A program made the position numbers and the translations under genes. A DNA stretch of 64,000 nucleotides, taken from contig JBAJFE010000037.1 of NCBI GenBank assembly GCA_037903355.1, positions 992,001-1,056,000 on the forward strand, in the 5' to 3' direction. Under the pieces are notes generated by a model, which worked only from the letters and a program-made list of their open reading frames with translations, was not told where the DNA came from and ran no database searches. Origin of the DNA: Trichuris trichiura (Eukaryota; Nematoda; Enoplea; Trichinellida; Trichuridae). Shown here in pieces: positions 49,452 through 60,181 of this stretch (positions are counted from its first letter, which is position 1; every line of letters starts with the position of its first letter).

Positions 49452-51130
49452 TACCATGGATAATGCCCATGAACACTGATCAGGGGTGGCGGGAGGAAAA
49501 ATGAAGGTTCCGATCTATGCAGGGTGGTTTACGGTAGACTGTGGTCTTTGAAACTTCATCAGCTGTCCGAATGACGAGTGCATCAAGGAATGGTAGCTGA
49601 TTTTGGTTCTCTTTCTCGATGGGAAACGAGATGTGATGTGGGAAAAGACTTTTCAGTGGTTCAAGCAGTTCTTCCTTACCAGCCTTTACGACAGGAAAGA
49701 TATCATCGAACGAATCAATCAATGCCAACGAATCGTTTGAAGAACCGCGGAACTACAGGAGTTTCCGTGTTGGTAAATGCTTTACCTTCTAAATGTTCCA
49801 AGAAGATCTCAGCTAAAATGGGGAGAGTTGACTCCCCATTGGAGCTCCATTCTTCTGAAGAAAAGAGGTACCTGGGAACCTGAAATAGTTTCTCTCCTTC
49901 GTGGAAAAGAATACCGGCTTTAGGATGTGAAACGGGTTAAGCTTTGTCCTTTGCGTAAGAGTGCCATCTGCTTTGAAGAGATTTTTCCAGACTTTTACCG
50001 TTTGTACCATGGGGGTGCCTGTGAAGAGATCCTTGGCATCGTACTTCACCGGATGTCTATGGGGGCTGTGCTAAAATGTCTGACCTCAGCGCAGAAGTCC
50101 TCACTGTTTCTTTTGTAAGGGACCGCATACCCTTAAGCGGCTTGGGTATGGACTCCAGATATGAGCGTAAACTGGATGTTACGCTGTTGACGCTGGAGAC
50201 CACCGACCTTGGGAAGAACCCCGGCCTTGTGGATTTTTGGAAGTCCATAAAATTCTGGGCACTTGGTGTTATTGATGAAATATATGTATCTCCGAATCTT
50301 ATCCAGTACTTCATCTCCTGTCCTGAAGCGAATTGACTAAGTAATGCCTGCATAGATTTCCTTACTTGTTCAATCAGGTCACACCGTGAGGGCCAGTAGA
50401 CAGTGCCGGAAAGAAGGGTTGAGAACTTTTCGGTGTAGTCTGACTTGTCGAGAAGTATGACTACATTTACTTTGTCAGTCTTCGTGATGATGACATCTGA
50501 TTGTTGCCTAAGGACTTTGGGCGCCTGTTGTTTTATGATAGTAATATTCGAGCTATGCTTCGTTGTGCGATGTTATAGAGCACCCATGATCGCTCCTCTT
50601 ATTTCAGCAGCCTTCGACCGTTCTAGTGAATTAAGACTGTTCCACTGAGGCGATAATGTGATGGAGTGGAATCTCCCTAGGTGTGGGCACAGAATTCAGA
50701 CTTTTAGATAACACCTGGAATCGTATGTCGTTTAAAGGCACTGTACTAAAATTCGTAACTAATCTGCCCGTCGTGTTGCTTGGAAGGGGGTGGTGGTCTC
50801 CGGCTCTTTGGGAATGCTTGAACTCCCACGATTGCAAGCACTAACGAGAATTTACTTTCCAGCTGAGTAGCTGTTTTTGAATCGTGGCTGGTGGTCTCGA
50901 GCGTCAACACCATAACATCCGGATTATGCTCTGAAAAAAAAACAAAGAGGTCTTTGGCCATTCGCAGTCACCATTCTACCTTTGACCCTTCTACCGGGTC
51001 AAAGGTAGACTGGTGACTATGAATGACGTGACGCCCGTGTTTGATCACCTCTGTGACCTTGTTTTATTTCTCAGCCCCGTGTGACTCATCCTATATATTT
51101 CCCTTGTGACGGTGAGCGCGCTTTTTCTCT
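49452..51130 (-). pseudogene. Decayed Penelope-like retroelement, copy B (3'-truncated)
   Basis: Paralogue of the 43523-45085 part of copy A, offset 5,929 bp at the breakpoint. RT fragments on the minus strand include VLSKSLNSVPTPREIP (near 50700), FLQKNGAPMGSQLSPF (near 49820) and DDIFPVV with LPFLDALV (49728 to 49480). The RT active-site region carries a short insertion: around 49700-49735 the normal ...RFV-DD... is split by a partial repeat of GATTCGTT. The GIY-YIG segment is absent because the duplication breakpoint lies upstream of it. Inactive. Confidence 0.85.
50966..51018. repeat. Inverted duplication specific to copy B
   Basis: AGTCACCATTCTACC... (50966-50988) pairs with its inverse at 50996-51018 (23-nt arms, one mismatch, 7-nt spacer). 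Copy A has only the first arm at the equivalent place (about 45000-45025). Confidence 0.8.
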
Positions 51131-51180
51131 GCCCTTACCTCAGCGCACGCCAAAATATAGGTCTTATTTTTGGCTTTGGT

Positions 51181-53220
51181 AAAGGCAGTACATGATTGAT
51201 AGCCGGAAAGTTTTCTTAATTCGTACAGGTGCATGCTGACAAGTCATCGAACATGAGCGTTACGAAAAAGTCAATGGTAGACTGACGCGAATGGACGACT
51301 AAAGATGCTAAGGGAGTAGTGCCTCGTGAAGGTTACTGAGTACATCGTTTGTTCTCAATTTTGAATAACTTTCTTTTGGTCCTTTTGTAGTGAGCGACGG
51401 TGTTTATTAATTTATGTGAGCACAGGTAGCTTCAATTGGTCTCTCCTTCAGCAGTGACGAGGTGAACTCATCGAAAATTTGATCACAATGGAAGACGGTG
51501 AATGTATCACAGTTTGTCTGAAGAAAATGAATGTGAAGAGTATTCCTGTTGTATACAATTTGCACGAGAACCCTCTCATCTATTCATGGTCATTTAGGCA
51601 CTCCTATCAGAGAAAAAACTGCACAAAGTTGATTGTTTATCTGAATTTATCTTTGCCGTTGCTGACGTTGGTGAAGCTGAGAAAGAGTTTCTACCGGTGA
51701 AACTTATGGCTGCAACGACCCGTTGCTAACTAAAGTAATGCTACAACAATTGTCGAGAATCTATACTGCGATTTGCATTATTTGACCTCACAGGTAGGAT
51801 TTCTGGAAATTACGGTGAGTAAATTTGAACTACTATTATTTAAAAGCCTAACTGTACATATACGTACCTCACAGCAAAGCAGATACGCGTTAGTAACAGC
51901 TTTGTTGACCAACGGTATTGCTTTAGTATTAATATTACGGGAGCTAGACATGCCAATGAGTCCAGTTATTCCGGTTCTGACGCGTTTTGCGCAGTCAAAA
52001 GTGTTCTGGCTTTATAACGAAAATTGTGAATTTTAAGAAATACTTAACCGCAGCAAGGTATGTCTATTTTCAAAATAAACATACACCATAGACCATTAGA
52101 AGCCCAATACTGTTACCAGACGTTTAGCACACTGGTTAAGGGAATGACCCCAGCACATCATTTAAATTTTTTCAAAAATACTAGGTAGTCAATTATCAGT
52201 TTTCATAAAATATAATTAAAAATTCAATTCTTTTCACGATGTTACCTTTTATGCAGTACAGAAACACGGCCAACCGTACACATTTTCACCAAAAAATAAA
52301 GAAAAAGAAGAGGATTCAAAACTAACTGATTCTTTCTCCCTCTCTAGCCTCTCGTAAAATTAAGGTGAGCCTTAGAGAAGACAATTTTCTCTTATCCAAT
52401 TCAACGCATAACATATCCCTTACCTTTTGCGCTCGGAACTTCGCATGAAGGTGAAGATGTACTGCGCTAGATAAGGTAAAAGTCCGCAATGTCAACAGTC
52501 CACATACCGCGTCGTGAGCATCCTTCATGTAACGCTTTGATATTATGTCGCAATACCGTATAACAAAATTTGCCCAGTACTTTCCGTACAGAGCTCAGAT
52601 GCTTTGAGTATTTTTTCTTCTGCGTTCCGAAACTGATTTGGTCCTGTAAGCTGCTGTCTATACAGGAAAACTAATACAATATCTCTGAGCTCATAGAAAG
52701 CAAGATTAGTTTTCCTAAAGCTTTCCAAACCTCCTTTACATTTATTTCAAGTAAATTCCCTTCTGCTATTCTAACCCACTTATAATTCTATGGGTTCCGC
52801 CTCTGGTAAACACTATGACCAACGACAATGTGCATAAACCATGTCAACAAGTTAAATCAATGTGACAATTGCACTTGTATATCTATCAACTTTTTTTATT
52901 GTTTCTGCCATCGTGAAAACAGTACCTATATAGCCTGTCCGTCTGCTCAAGCTCTAATTAATCGAGTCTTAATTGTTCTGTTAATACTTAGTTACATACA
53001 GGACAAATTCCATTCGCTTTCTCACTGGTAAAATGCACTGTCAGTGATTGTATGCTTGCTTAGTCTCGTTCCTTCGAATAATGAATAAGACTAAACTCTT
53101 ACGGCGTTTTTCTTTGTCAATACGATGAACTGATTTCCGTTTTCATCTTTTAAAATTTTTAAGTGAAAAGGAGTACAGTTTGGAGTCTGGTAAGTTCCTT
53201 GAAGCAAGTATGTTGAACAA
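51181..53220. other. Array unit 2 spacer
   Basis: Homologous to 45688-47700. No supported gene. Near-identity to unit 1 begins at about 53021. Confidence 0.7.
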
Positions 53221-53228
53221 AGAATTCG

Positions 53229-53234
53229 TTTATT
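53229..53234 (-). terminator. Poly(A) signal of His-rich gene 2
   Basis: AATAAA on the minus strand, exactly 5,516 bp from the equivalent signal of gene 1. Confidence 0.7.
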
Positions 53235-53330
53235 TGTACCACATGTATGAAGTCATTAACAGACAGGGCACTGCAAATAAACGGTCAGAGCACAGTGCAA
53301 TTGTAGTAGTCTCAAAGGCATTCAGTATCT

Positions 53331-53795
53331 TCACAACCTTAACGTTACTCCTCCACCGAAATGTCTTGAACCAACGTCGAAGCTGATTGATGGAGAGTGA
53401 CCATGGGAATGTCCGCGTGGTGGTGGAGGCATGTGGGGGCCAGGATGTAGATCGAAAGGACCGTGAGGACGATGACCAGGGTGATGAGAAGGCGGACCGT
53501 GAGGACCATGTCCAGGGAGGTGATGAGGCTGATCGTGAAAACCAGGGCCAGAGTGATGAGGAGGCGGACCGCGATGACCAGGTGGGTGGAATTGAAGAGT
53601 TGAATGGGGATGACCAGGCCCATGGTGACCATTAGGCGGGAGGAAATCACCATGACGTTCGTGATGGCTGCCAGAGTGGGGATGACGTAATGGTCCCAGA
53701 AGTATTTCTCGGCTGCGGGAATGAGAATGAGCGTTGCATAAGTACAGTGAAAGTACTAGTAGTAAGGCGATGAATGCATAATGAAGCTTTGCCAT
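53331..53795 (-). CDS. Secreted His/Pro/Gly-rich protein, copy 2
   Basis: Same 154-residue product as copy 1 with one change in the signal peptide (LPLYL to LSLYL). An in-frame ATG further upstream (53864) would add 23 residues ahead of the signal peptide. I reject it because the TATA box at 53828-53835 lies between the two ATGs and the upstream extension is not conserved in copies 1 and 3. Single exon, same poly(A) arrangement. The coding region and its 3' flank are nearly identical to copy 1 while the promoter-side DNA is not, which points to gene conversion. Confidence 0.85.
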   Translation of the reverse strand: MAKLHYAFIALLLVLSLYLCNAHSHSRSREILLGPLRHPHSGSHHERHGDFLPPNGHHGPGHPHSTLQFHPPGHRGPPPHHSGPGFHDQPHHLPGHGPHGPPSHHPGHRPHGPFDLHPGPHMPPPPRGHSHGHSPSISFDVGSRHFGGGVTLRL

Positions 53796-53827
53796 TTTTG
53801 ATGGTGCAATACGTGGAAGGCACTGCC

Positions 53828-53835
53828 TTTTTATA
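53828..53835 (-). promoter_or_regulatory. TATA box of His-rich gene 2
   Basis: TATAAAAA at the same spacing to the ATG as in copies 1 and 3, although the surrounding promoter sequence differs. Confidence 0.75.
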
Positions 53836-54574
53836 GTAATTTTTCGTTTATTTAGCTGGAGCATGTTTAGTTTCGCGTGTGGTTGCTACATTTGCGATGG
53901 GACTGTTGCTGCTACATTTGCACAGTTTAACTTTAGGTGGTTGTCAGTTCTTTCAAGCTGTTAATTACGATCTCTCTGTGTAGTTGTTTTTGTTACACAA
54001 GTAACATTTTGATACTTTCACCTTATCTAGTTTGTGGAACTTCTAAATTGTTTACGTAATTATCGGTATGCATCAGTTGTAACGTAATAGAAATAATGAG
54101 GAGACTGGCTGTTTCGTTGCACCACAGTGCAAGCTTCTTACACTTCAAGACCGAGCTTTTTTTACGGCATGAACCTGACCGGCTTCATGTTTTTGTAGTT
54201 TCTGTTTTCATGGAAGACATAATCTCTCAGTTTGTGGACCTAAAAACGTCTGCAGAAGAGGTCAATTTTCTCAGGCCTTGCCTAAGCTCGTTTTCAACTC
54301 TAACGTAATGGTATGGGCCTTTACCATCACGCTAGCGACTGGGAACGTAGTTCTGGAAGTTCCGTTGTTTCAGTACTTCGGCGAGTGTGTTCTGTTCTAC
54401 TTCACGCCCCCGCTAACAGTGCAAAGCCATAATCAGCATCATTCAGATCTATTATGTATCATTATTCCATAGTGTGGTTACGGAAACTCGACCCATGAAA
54501 TGTTTCTTTATCGAAGCTTAAGCGAATTACCTGCTCCCATTTTCAGCCAGAGAGCCGTGCATTAATATTACTAT

Positions 54575-54830
54575 TATGCCGGTTTTATTTTTCCTTTCTT
54601 TTTTCCTCTTAACGCGTGTTCCTTTAAACATTTCTTGCAAAACGTTTTGGAGTTATAAGCTTCTTCTTTGAAATAACCTTTATTGCATAAACGGTAAGTT
54701 TCAGAGCTTTCGGGCCACTGCAGGACCCGTCATCAGGAAAATGTGTGCTGCGTATCGGTTTGGTCTTCATCGTTGCAAGCCACTCCATCCGACCAAATTT
54801 CGCAGAGACCAGGCCGGAGGCCATTGTAAG
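54575..54830 (-). mobile_element. Penelope-type terminal-repeat unit, array unit 2
   Basis: Duplicate of the unit at 49043-49290, with the TTATTGCATAA hairpin region and the stem module at 54708-54736, followed by GCCACTCCATCCGACC as in the other copies. Confidence 0.75.
54708..54736 (-). ncRNA. Hammerhead-core-like module
   Basis: Minus strand: CTGATGA, CGGGTC / GGCCCG stem (one G-U pair) around a CTGCAGT loop, then AAA. Same 29-nt length as its relatives. Confidence 0.5.
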
Positions 54831-55141
54831 CCACAGTTTTCTCGTGGTTCCATCCTTTGTTTATCGGTACAAAACTTGTGATCCGTCTAATGATATGTCA
54901 ACGCGTTCATGAACGTTCAATTTGTAGTAATCTTTATTCAGGGGCTTTTCTTCGATATACTCTTTTAGGATGTTACTTTGTATCGAAATTTTATGTAAAA
55001 GGTTCTTGCTTAATGATGCTGACGCGTTAGTTTTTCCGTTCTAGGAAATGCTTCCGTTTGCGTCAGTGCTCTGAAAATTAGCGTCGGTAGCCGTGAGAAG
55101 TTGACGTTTTAAAACTTTACATTTTAACTTACCAGTTTGCT

Positions 55142-55400
55142 TCTAAAGACAGGATGTCTTTTAACAGGCTTAGGTTGTTTCATAGTTGATCTTCTGATTC
55201 ACGGGTTTGGCCTGTTTGATGTATCTGTTAGCGTGGTTCCATTTTCGATGGAAGCATTTTGGCAGCAGGCCAGCGTCACGACATTGAATGAGGAAGGTGA
55301 GCTTACCGAGTGTCGATGTAAGCTTGCTACTTGTCTGTTCTAGCAGCTTAGATACATCAAACAGGCCAAACCCATGAATCAGAAGATCAACTATGAAAAA
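55142..55400. mobile_element. Fold-back element, 259 bp, 12-bp TSD
   Basis: Flanked by TACCAGTTTGCT at 55130-55141 and 55401-55412. The outer sequence includes TTTTAACAGGCTTAGG; the inverted arms begin TCATAGTTGATCTTCTG and contain GGGTTTGGCCTGTTTGATG, separated by about 110 bp of unique sequence. The same family is inserted in myosin intron 8. The homologous place in the next array unit (about 61213-61226, CCCAGTTTGG) is an empty site. Confidence 0.85.
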
Positions 55401-55412
55401 TACCAGTTTGCT

Positions 55413-56446
55413 AGAGATTTTCTTTACTTCAGGCGGCAATATTGCTGCTGCCTTGCTACCAAAAGTCATACATCACATTACAAAGTTAAGATAGGAGTTA
55501 GTTTAATGCGTTACAGTAAGGAATACTTTGATGCAAGAGATCCGTGGTTCCTTGCGTATACTGTTATCAGTTTTATTGGTAACAACTTGTTAGCAATAAA
55601 ACAGATTACAATATACGCAAGAAAGCATCGATCCCCTGCTGGGTAACCATTCAAATTGCTCTCTCTTGTTGGCTTCATAGCTGGTAGTTTTTCGTAACTA
55701 AGCCCAATCAAGTATTCGAATAGCAGAGGCGGCCATCGACGCCCTGCTGTTTCTAAGAACCATTATCAAGACCTCTATTAAAATTTCAAACATTGAAGTA
55801 ATGTTTGTTTTCGCTTAAAGAGACGGAATAACTTGTGTGGCCGTTACAAAGTTTTATATGCTTGCAGACAGGTAGTGTAGGATCAAGTTAATAGGTATCC
55901 GTTGAGTCACGAGTCTTATAAGGTTTGCCCATGTGGCGCTGTGCTTTACTCTGATTGCTTACGACTTGGGTTCCGCTATCAGTACCACAGGATGCTGTGT
56001 TCACTCTTACAGGATTCTGGCTGGGAGGAACTGCAGGAAATTTAATGTGATTTCATAGTTTAACTTACAATAAGTGGGTAGAAGAAGAGTTGGAGTTTTT
56101 TCTTTATCTGTTTGGTTGTGAAGAATTACCTCTCTGTCGCTGAAAATCCGTATTGCGTTTTGTATTGACATTTTTTCTCCACAGCAGTTTGTTTCAACGT
56201 TTCGGAGGCGTTTTTAATGATGTCTTTAGTTTCTAAGATTTGGTTACTTTTTTTCTTTTAATGCTAATGGGACATGTCTGCAGGACGGTATTTCATGTTC
56301 AAAAGTACCTTTTTATTTCCTTATGTAATTCACAGTTTTCTCATCTCAAGGAAGGTGTCCTATATTTTGGGAAGCCAACGCTTCAGTTCAACTGCTATCT
56401 GTTGTCCGCGTTTGATGAGTGAATGATGGGAAGTGTCAGCGATGTA
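55413..56446. other. Array unit 3, non-coding
   Basis: Homologous to about 61227-62130 of the next unit. No gene recognised. Confidence 0.6.
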
Positions 56447-56454
56447 ATATAGAG

Positions 56455-56933
56455 CAGCCATTCTCAACGTGGGGCCTGGGGCCCCCAGGGGGGCCGAGAG
56501 GGTGTCGGGGGGGGGGGCGCAATCGAAAATTTTTCGGAGGGGGGGGGGTGGAGGCCGTGAAGGGGGGCTGAGAAGCCTTCTTGGAACAAGCGTAGTTAGG
56601 TAGACCGGAAGGGTGAGATATTATGCCAGTCCTCTATAGAGGATTGGTTAACCGTTAGCAACATTTCTCTATGGAGGATTCGAACAAATTCTCACTCGAC
56701 TGGACGAAGTTGTTAGTTTCGAAGAACCCTAAGTGCTCTTTTCAAATGATTTGACGACTGTATATTCGCATTGTATCAGTGCATTAACTTGATCCTAGGA
56801 AGTTACCATTGAAAGCTGATTGGCTGCTACACAAAAAACGCAAAAATTAATCGACCAGTAGGAAAAGGGAGGGGTGTGGTACCTGAGGACACCTTCCAAG
56901 GGGGCCTAGAGCAGAAAAAGTTGAGAATGGCTG
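56455..56933. mobile_element. hAT-type MITE, 479 bp, 8-bp TSD
   Basis: Perfect 14-bp terminal inverted repeats CAGCCATTCTCAAC (56455-56468 and inverse at 56920-56933), flanked by the 8-bp duplication ATATAGAG (56447-56454 and 56934-56941). CAG...TTCTCAAC ends with 8-bp duplications are typical of hAT-derived non-autonomous elements. The interior is very G-rich at 56462-56560, with runs of G. There is no transposase. The homologous point in the next array unit (about 62140-62155) lacks it. Confidence 0.92.
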
Positions 56934-57097
56934 ATATAGAGGTTTTAAAATGCGAAAATGGTACGCTGTTCAAAGCGAACTGCGTGTGGAATCGTGTCAT
57001 CCAGGAAAGGTTCAGTAGCCCGCCGGCATTGCTTTAGCGGATATGTGTTTTTTCGAAAATATACTTTCTTGTTACGGGACCATAGATTTTCACGATT

Positions 57098-57324
57098 GGA
57101 TTCTTTGTGATGAGGTTTTCCCCGTTGAAAAATACAAAAATAACCTTATTCCTGGGCCGTGGCTTTCGGGTCACGCATAACCCGTCCTGAGCGGTACTAA
57201 AAATGCTAACGACTAAATTTTTAGTACCGCAGAGGGCAGGTCACGCGCGGGCTGAAAACTACGGTGTACCAATAAATCTTGTTTTTTGTATTTTTTAAAG
57301 GGAAAACCTCCATACAAAGAATCC
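57098..57324. repeat. Decayed fold-back palindrome with stem module
   Basis: GGATTCTTTG at the left end pairs with CAAAGAATCC at the right end, and GGTTTTCCC pairs with GGGAAAACC. The centre is a hairpin on TACTAAAAAT / ATTTTTAGTA. The left arm has the degenerate module at 57164-57191 (minus strand CTCAGGA - CGGGTTATGCGTGACCCG - AAA). It occupies the same position relative to array landmarks as the palindrome at 62297-62514, so both descend from one insertion. Confidence 0.7.
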
Positions 57325-59600
57325 ACATATTTGTTTCTGTCTTAAAGCTTTCATGATAGTCCTGTTCCTTCTGTGGAAAACATAAATGTATTGCATCGAT
57401 AATGTTATTAAGATGTTTGAGTGGGAGTAGTCAAAGGGTCATTTTCACTGCGGTGCTACGCAAATGCTCTTTGTCTACTCTTCTGTTTAATCGTTGTTAA
57501 GCTGTGTTCCGTAGTGTAGTGGTTTTCAGGCAGAGATTATGCTTACGTTCGTTGCAGTTGCAGTTGCATTTGTAAGCAACAGCAAACGACCGTTTATCTT
57601 CTGTGTGAGATTTCAGTCACCATCGCTTTTTTGTAAATGTTTTTCTTGGATGTTCTGCTCATTCATTTGAGCTTTACTGTTTGCACTGAAAGTGTCTGAA
57701 GCGTTCATGCGTAAAGTTCCTGCTATTGGATTTAATTGTTGCACGCTGGAGAGCACTTACGTCCGCTTGGATAAGTAAGCAATGTTTGTAGTATTGTGGT
57801 TGCGTAAAGAACTTCATTTCTTAAGCGGCAAATTATGCGGTGCGGTTTCTGTTAGCAGCTGTGTGCAAAACTCTTTGTCTGTGTTAATTTTGACGATGAC
57901 TCGGTCGCAAGAACTTTGCGATTAAAAGTAACGCTTCGACAAGCTCACCGCTGTGTTAACTGAGATTCTTTTTAGCGATGAGACCGTGGCAGTCTCTCTA
58001 AAGTAATAAAAATTGCTGGCTTTAATCCTTCGCTATGTAAACAGTAAAAAAATCTTAAAAGCTCAACGGAACTCACCTTTTGTGTGAAAAATTCTACTTA
58101 CCTGATCGGTCAAGATTAATTTTTTCTTCAGTAAGCAATAGCAGAAGGTTGATATTTAATTTGAGTTTCTTCATATTCTCCAGTATGTAAAGTAACAGAT
58201 GCGTTTTAGCGGAGTATTGTTGAGTCTGTTCTCCTTAGTTCCATTGGTTAGCTTTGCAGGCAGTTGGAAACATTTGTGCAAATTTACATAGATTGCTCCC
58301 TACAATTTACTGCAATGACAGTACTGGCTCTTTTCGTTCGCTGTAATGTTGACATTCACGCTGTGGTTTTATCTGTTATCTGGATTCCTATGAGGCAGAA
58401 ATGTAAGATTTGAAACATCTGTCATGCCCGAACAATCTCATGCTTTAGTGTTGGATCTGCCTTTACTTGATATCCGAAGGTGACTCTTTTAAGAACACCT
58501 TACTCACATAATTGAGATGTGTCAATGATTATGAAAGGCGGTAGTTCAGAAGGCCAACGTTTACCAAAAGGCCAGCAAGATTGGTGACCTCCAACGGCCT
58601 CACATGTTATCTATGCAACGCCATTATTTTATGAGGAGGTTTAAGGGAACATTCTAATTTAAGCTTAATCGAATGTTCAGCCATCGGGACTGTGTTGAGT
58701 TCAGTGAATTGTAAGGAAACATCACCATCTGCATGCGTGGTTAGTTCCCAAGAATTGATGTCATGAAACTAAGTAAGCTTTTAATAGAACTTAATTGTTT
58801 ACGATCTATACAACAAGTAACCAACGCTGTACCATTTTTTGGTCAGAACTTCGCTTCGATACACAGCTATATTGAACTACAAAGGATGAAAACCATTAAT
58901 GTTGCCAAATGATTTGTGACGCGGTGAATGCTCTTCATCTAATCCAATGACATTATGTCGCAAAAGGCTATAAACACAACAGGTTCAGTTGGCTCCATAC
59001 TCAGGCTCAGATGGTTTCAATGATTTCTAGAGTTTATTTCGAGCGTGAATGAGCCTTGTACAGTACTGTGCACAAAGCGAAACCGATATTTCTCTTTGCT
59101 GATAGAAATCAAGATTACGTTTGCTGAACCATCCAAGACCTACTTTTTGTGTCTGTTACATATATTCACTCTTTACTGCGTCGCAAGACTAATTCCCCTG
59201 GTTTCTTCGCTGGTAAAACGTATGAGTAATAATAGTGAATAGGAAGAACTTGGGAGGTCAAGTGAGGGAGAAGGTTACGCTTCTACATCCATCAACGTTT
59301 GTCGTTGTTTTGTCCTCTCTGCATACGGTACCTATAATGTCCATCCTTCAGTTGGAATTCTGATCCAGTCATAGTTGTTCTATTAATAGTCGGTTAAGTA
59401 CACAACATATTCAACTGGATTTCTTAGTGGTAAAATGCACTGAGTGGTTGTATGCTTGTTTAATCTCCTTTAAAATCAGGAAAAAGATTAAGTTGTTTTG
59501 GCATTTTCTTTTATCAATATGATGAACTGATTTCGGCTGCAACTCTTTACAGTCTTTAAGTGAAAAAGAATCCAGATTAGAGTCTGGTAAGTTCGTTGAC
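57325..59600. other. Array unit 3 spacer
   Basis: No gene recognised. Toward its end it is homologous to the 3' flanks of the other His-rich genes. Confidence 0.6.
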
Positions 59601-59627
59601 GCAAGTCTGGTGAACTGAAAATTCTTT

Positions 59628-59633
59628 TATTTG
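59628..59633 (-). terminator. Poly(A) signal of His-rich gene 3
   Basis: AATAAA on the minus strand about 95 nt past the stop codon, conserved in position with the other copies. Confidence 0.7.
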
Positions 59634-59727
59634 CACGAAACGTTTGTCGTCATTAACAGAGAAACTATTGCAGGCAACTGATCGTAGGACAGTGCAACAT
59701 TTATTGTCTCAAAGTCATTCAGTATCT

Positions 59728-60141
59728 TCACAACCTGAACGTTACTCCCCCACCGAGATGTCTTGAGCCAATTTCGAAGCTGACTGATGGAGAATGATGA
59801 TGAGAATGTGGGTGTGGTGGATGCCCGTGGTGCCCACCATATCGATCGTGAGGATAAGGCGGATGAGGAAAACCATGCGGAGGGGGAGGACCAGGTGGGG
59901 GTGGACCAGGCGGAGGGTGATGACCGTACGGATGATGGTAATCATGCAGAGGGTGATGACCGTGTGGACTGAAAGGACCATGTGGACCGAAAGGATCAGG
60001 CGGGCCGTGATGTCCGTGATGATGCTGATGAGGCGGTGGTCCTAGAAATAATTCTCGGCTGTGGCGGCGGGGATGAGCGTTGCATAGGTGCAGCGGAAGC
60101 ACTAGTATAAAGGTGATGAATGCATAATGCAGCCTTGCCAT
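59728..60141 (-). CDS. Secreted His/Pro/Gly-rich protein, copy 3 (diverged)
   Basis: 137 residues, single exon. It has a signal peptide of about 22 residues (MARLHYAFITFILVLPLHL, ending CNA), a His/Pro/Gly-rich middle with HHHGHHGP and PPPGPPPPG stretches and several Tyr, and the conserved C-terminus SPSVSFEIGSRHLGGGVTF. The ends are conserved with copies 1 and 2 while the repeat-rich middle has been rearranged, so the signal peptide and C-terminal tail appear to be the constrained parts. TATA box 33 nt before the ATG. Function unknown. Confidence 0.83.
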   Translation of the reverse strand: MARLHYAFITFILVLPLHLCNAHPRRHSRELFLGPPPHQHHHGHHGPPDPFGPHGPFSPHGHHPLHDYHHPYGHHPPPGPPPPGPPPPHGFPHPPYPHDRYGGHHGHPPHPHSHHHSPSVSFEIGSRHLGGGVTFRL

Positions 60142-60173
60142 TTTTGGTAGTGCAATAGGTGGAAGACGACGCC

Positions 60174-60181
60174 TTTTTATA
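60174..60181 (-). promoter_or_regulatory. TATA box of His-rich gene 3
   Basis: TATAAAAA followed by GGCG. Box-to-ATG distance is identical to that of genes 1 and 2, and the intervening TTCCACCTATTGCAC is shared. Confidence 0.75.

Larger units (their letters stand above)
49452..54980. repeat. Tandem duplication unit 2
   Basis: Paralogue of unit 1. The junction lies just upstream of 49454: unit 1 sequence TTTGTATCGAA continues as TGGATGGCTCGAG and then joins CCATGG, while unit 2 continues from TTTGTATCGAA (about 54976) into flanking DNA shared with unit 3. Confidence 0.8.

Noticed and set aside
53796..53864. N-terminal extension of His-rich gene 2 from an upstream ATG
   Set aside because: The conserved TATA box lies inside it and the extension is absent from the other copies.
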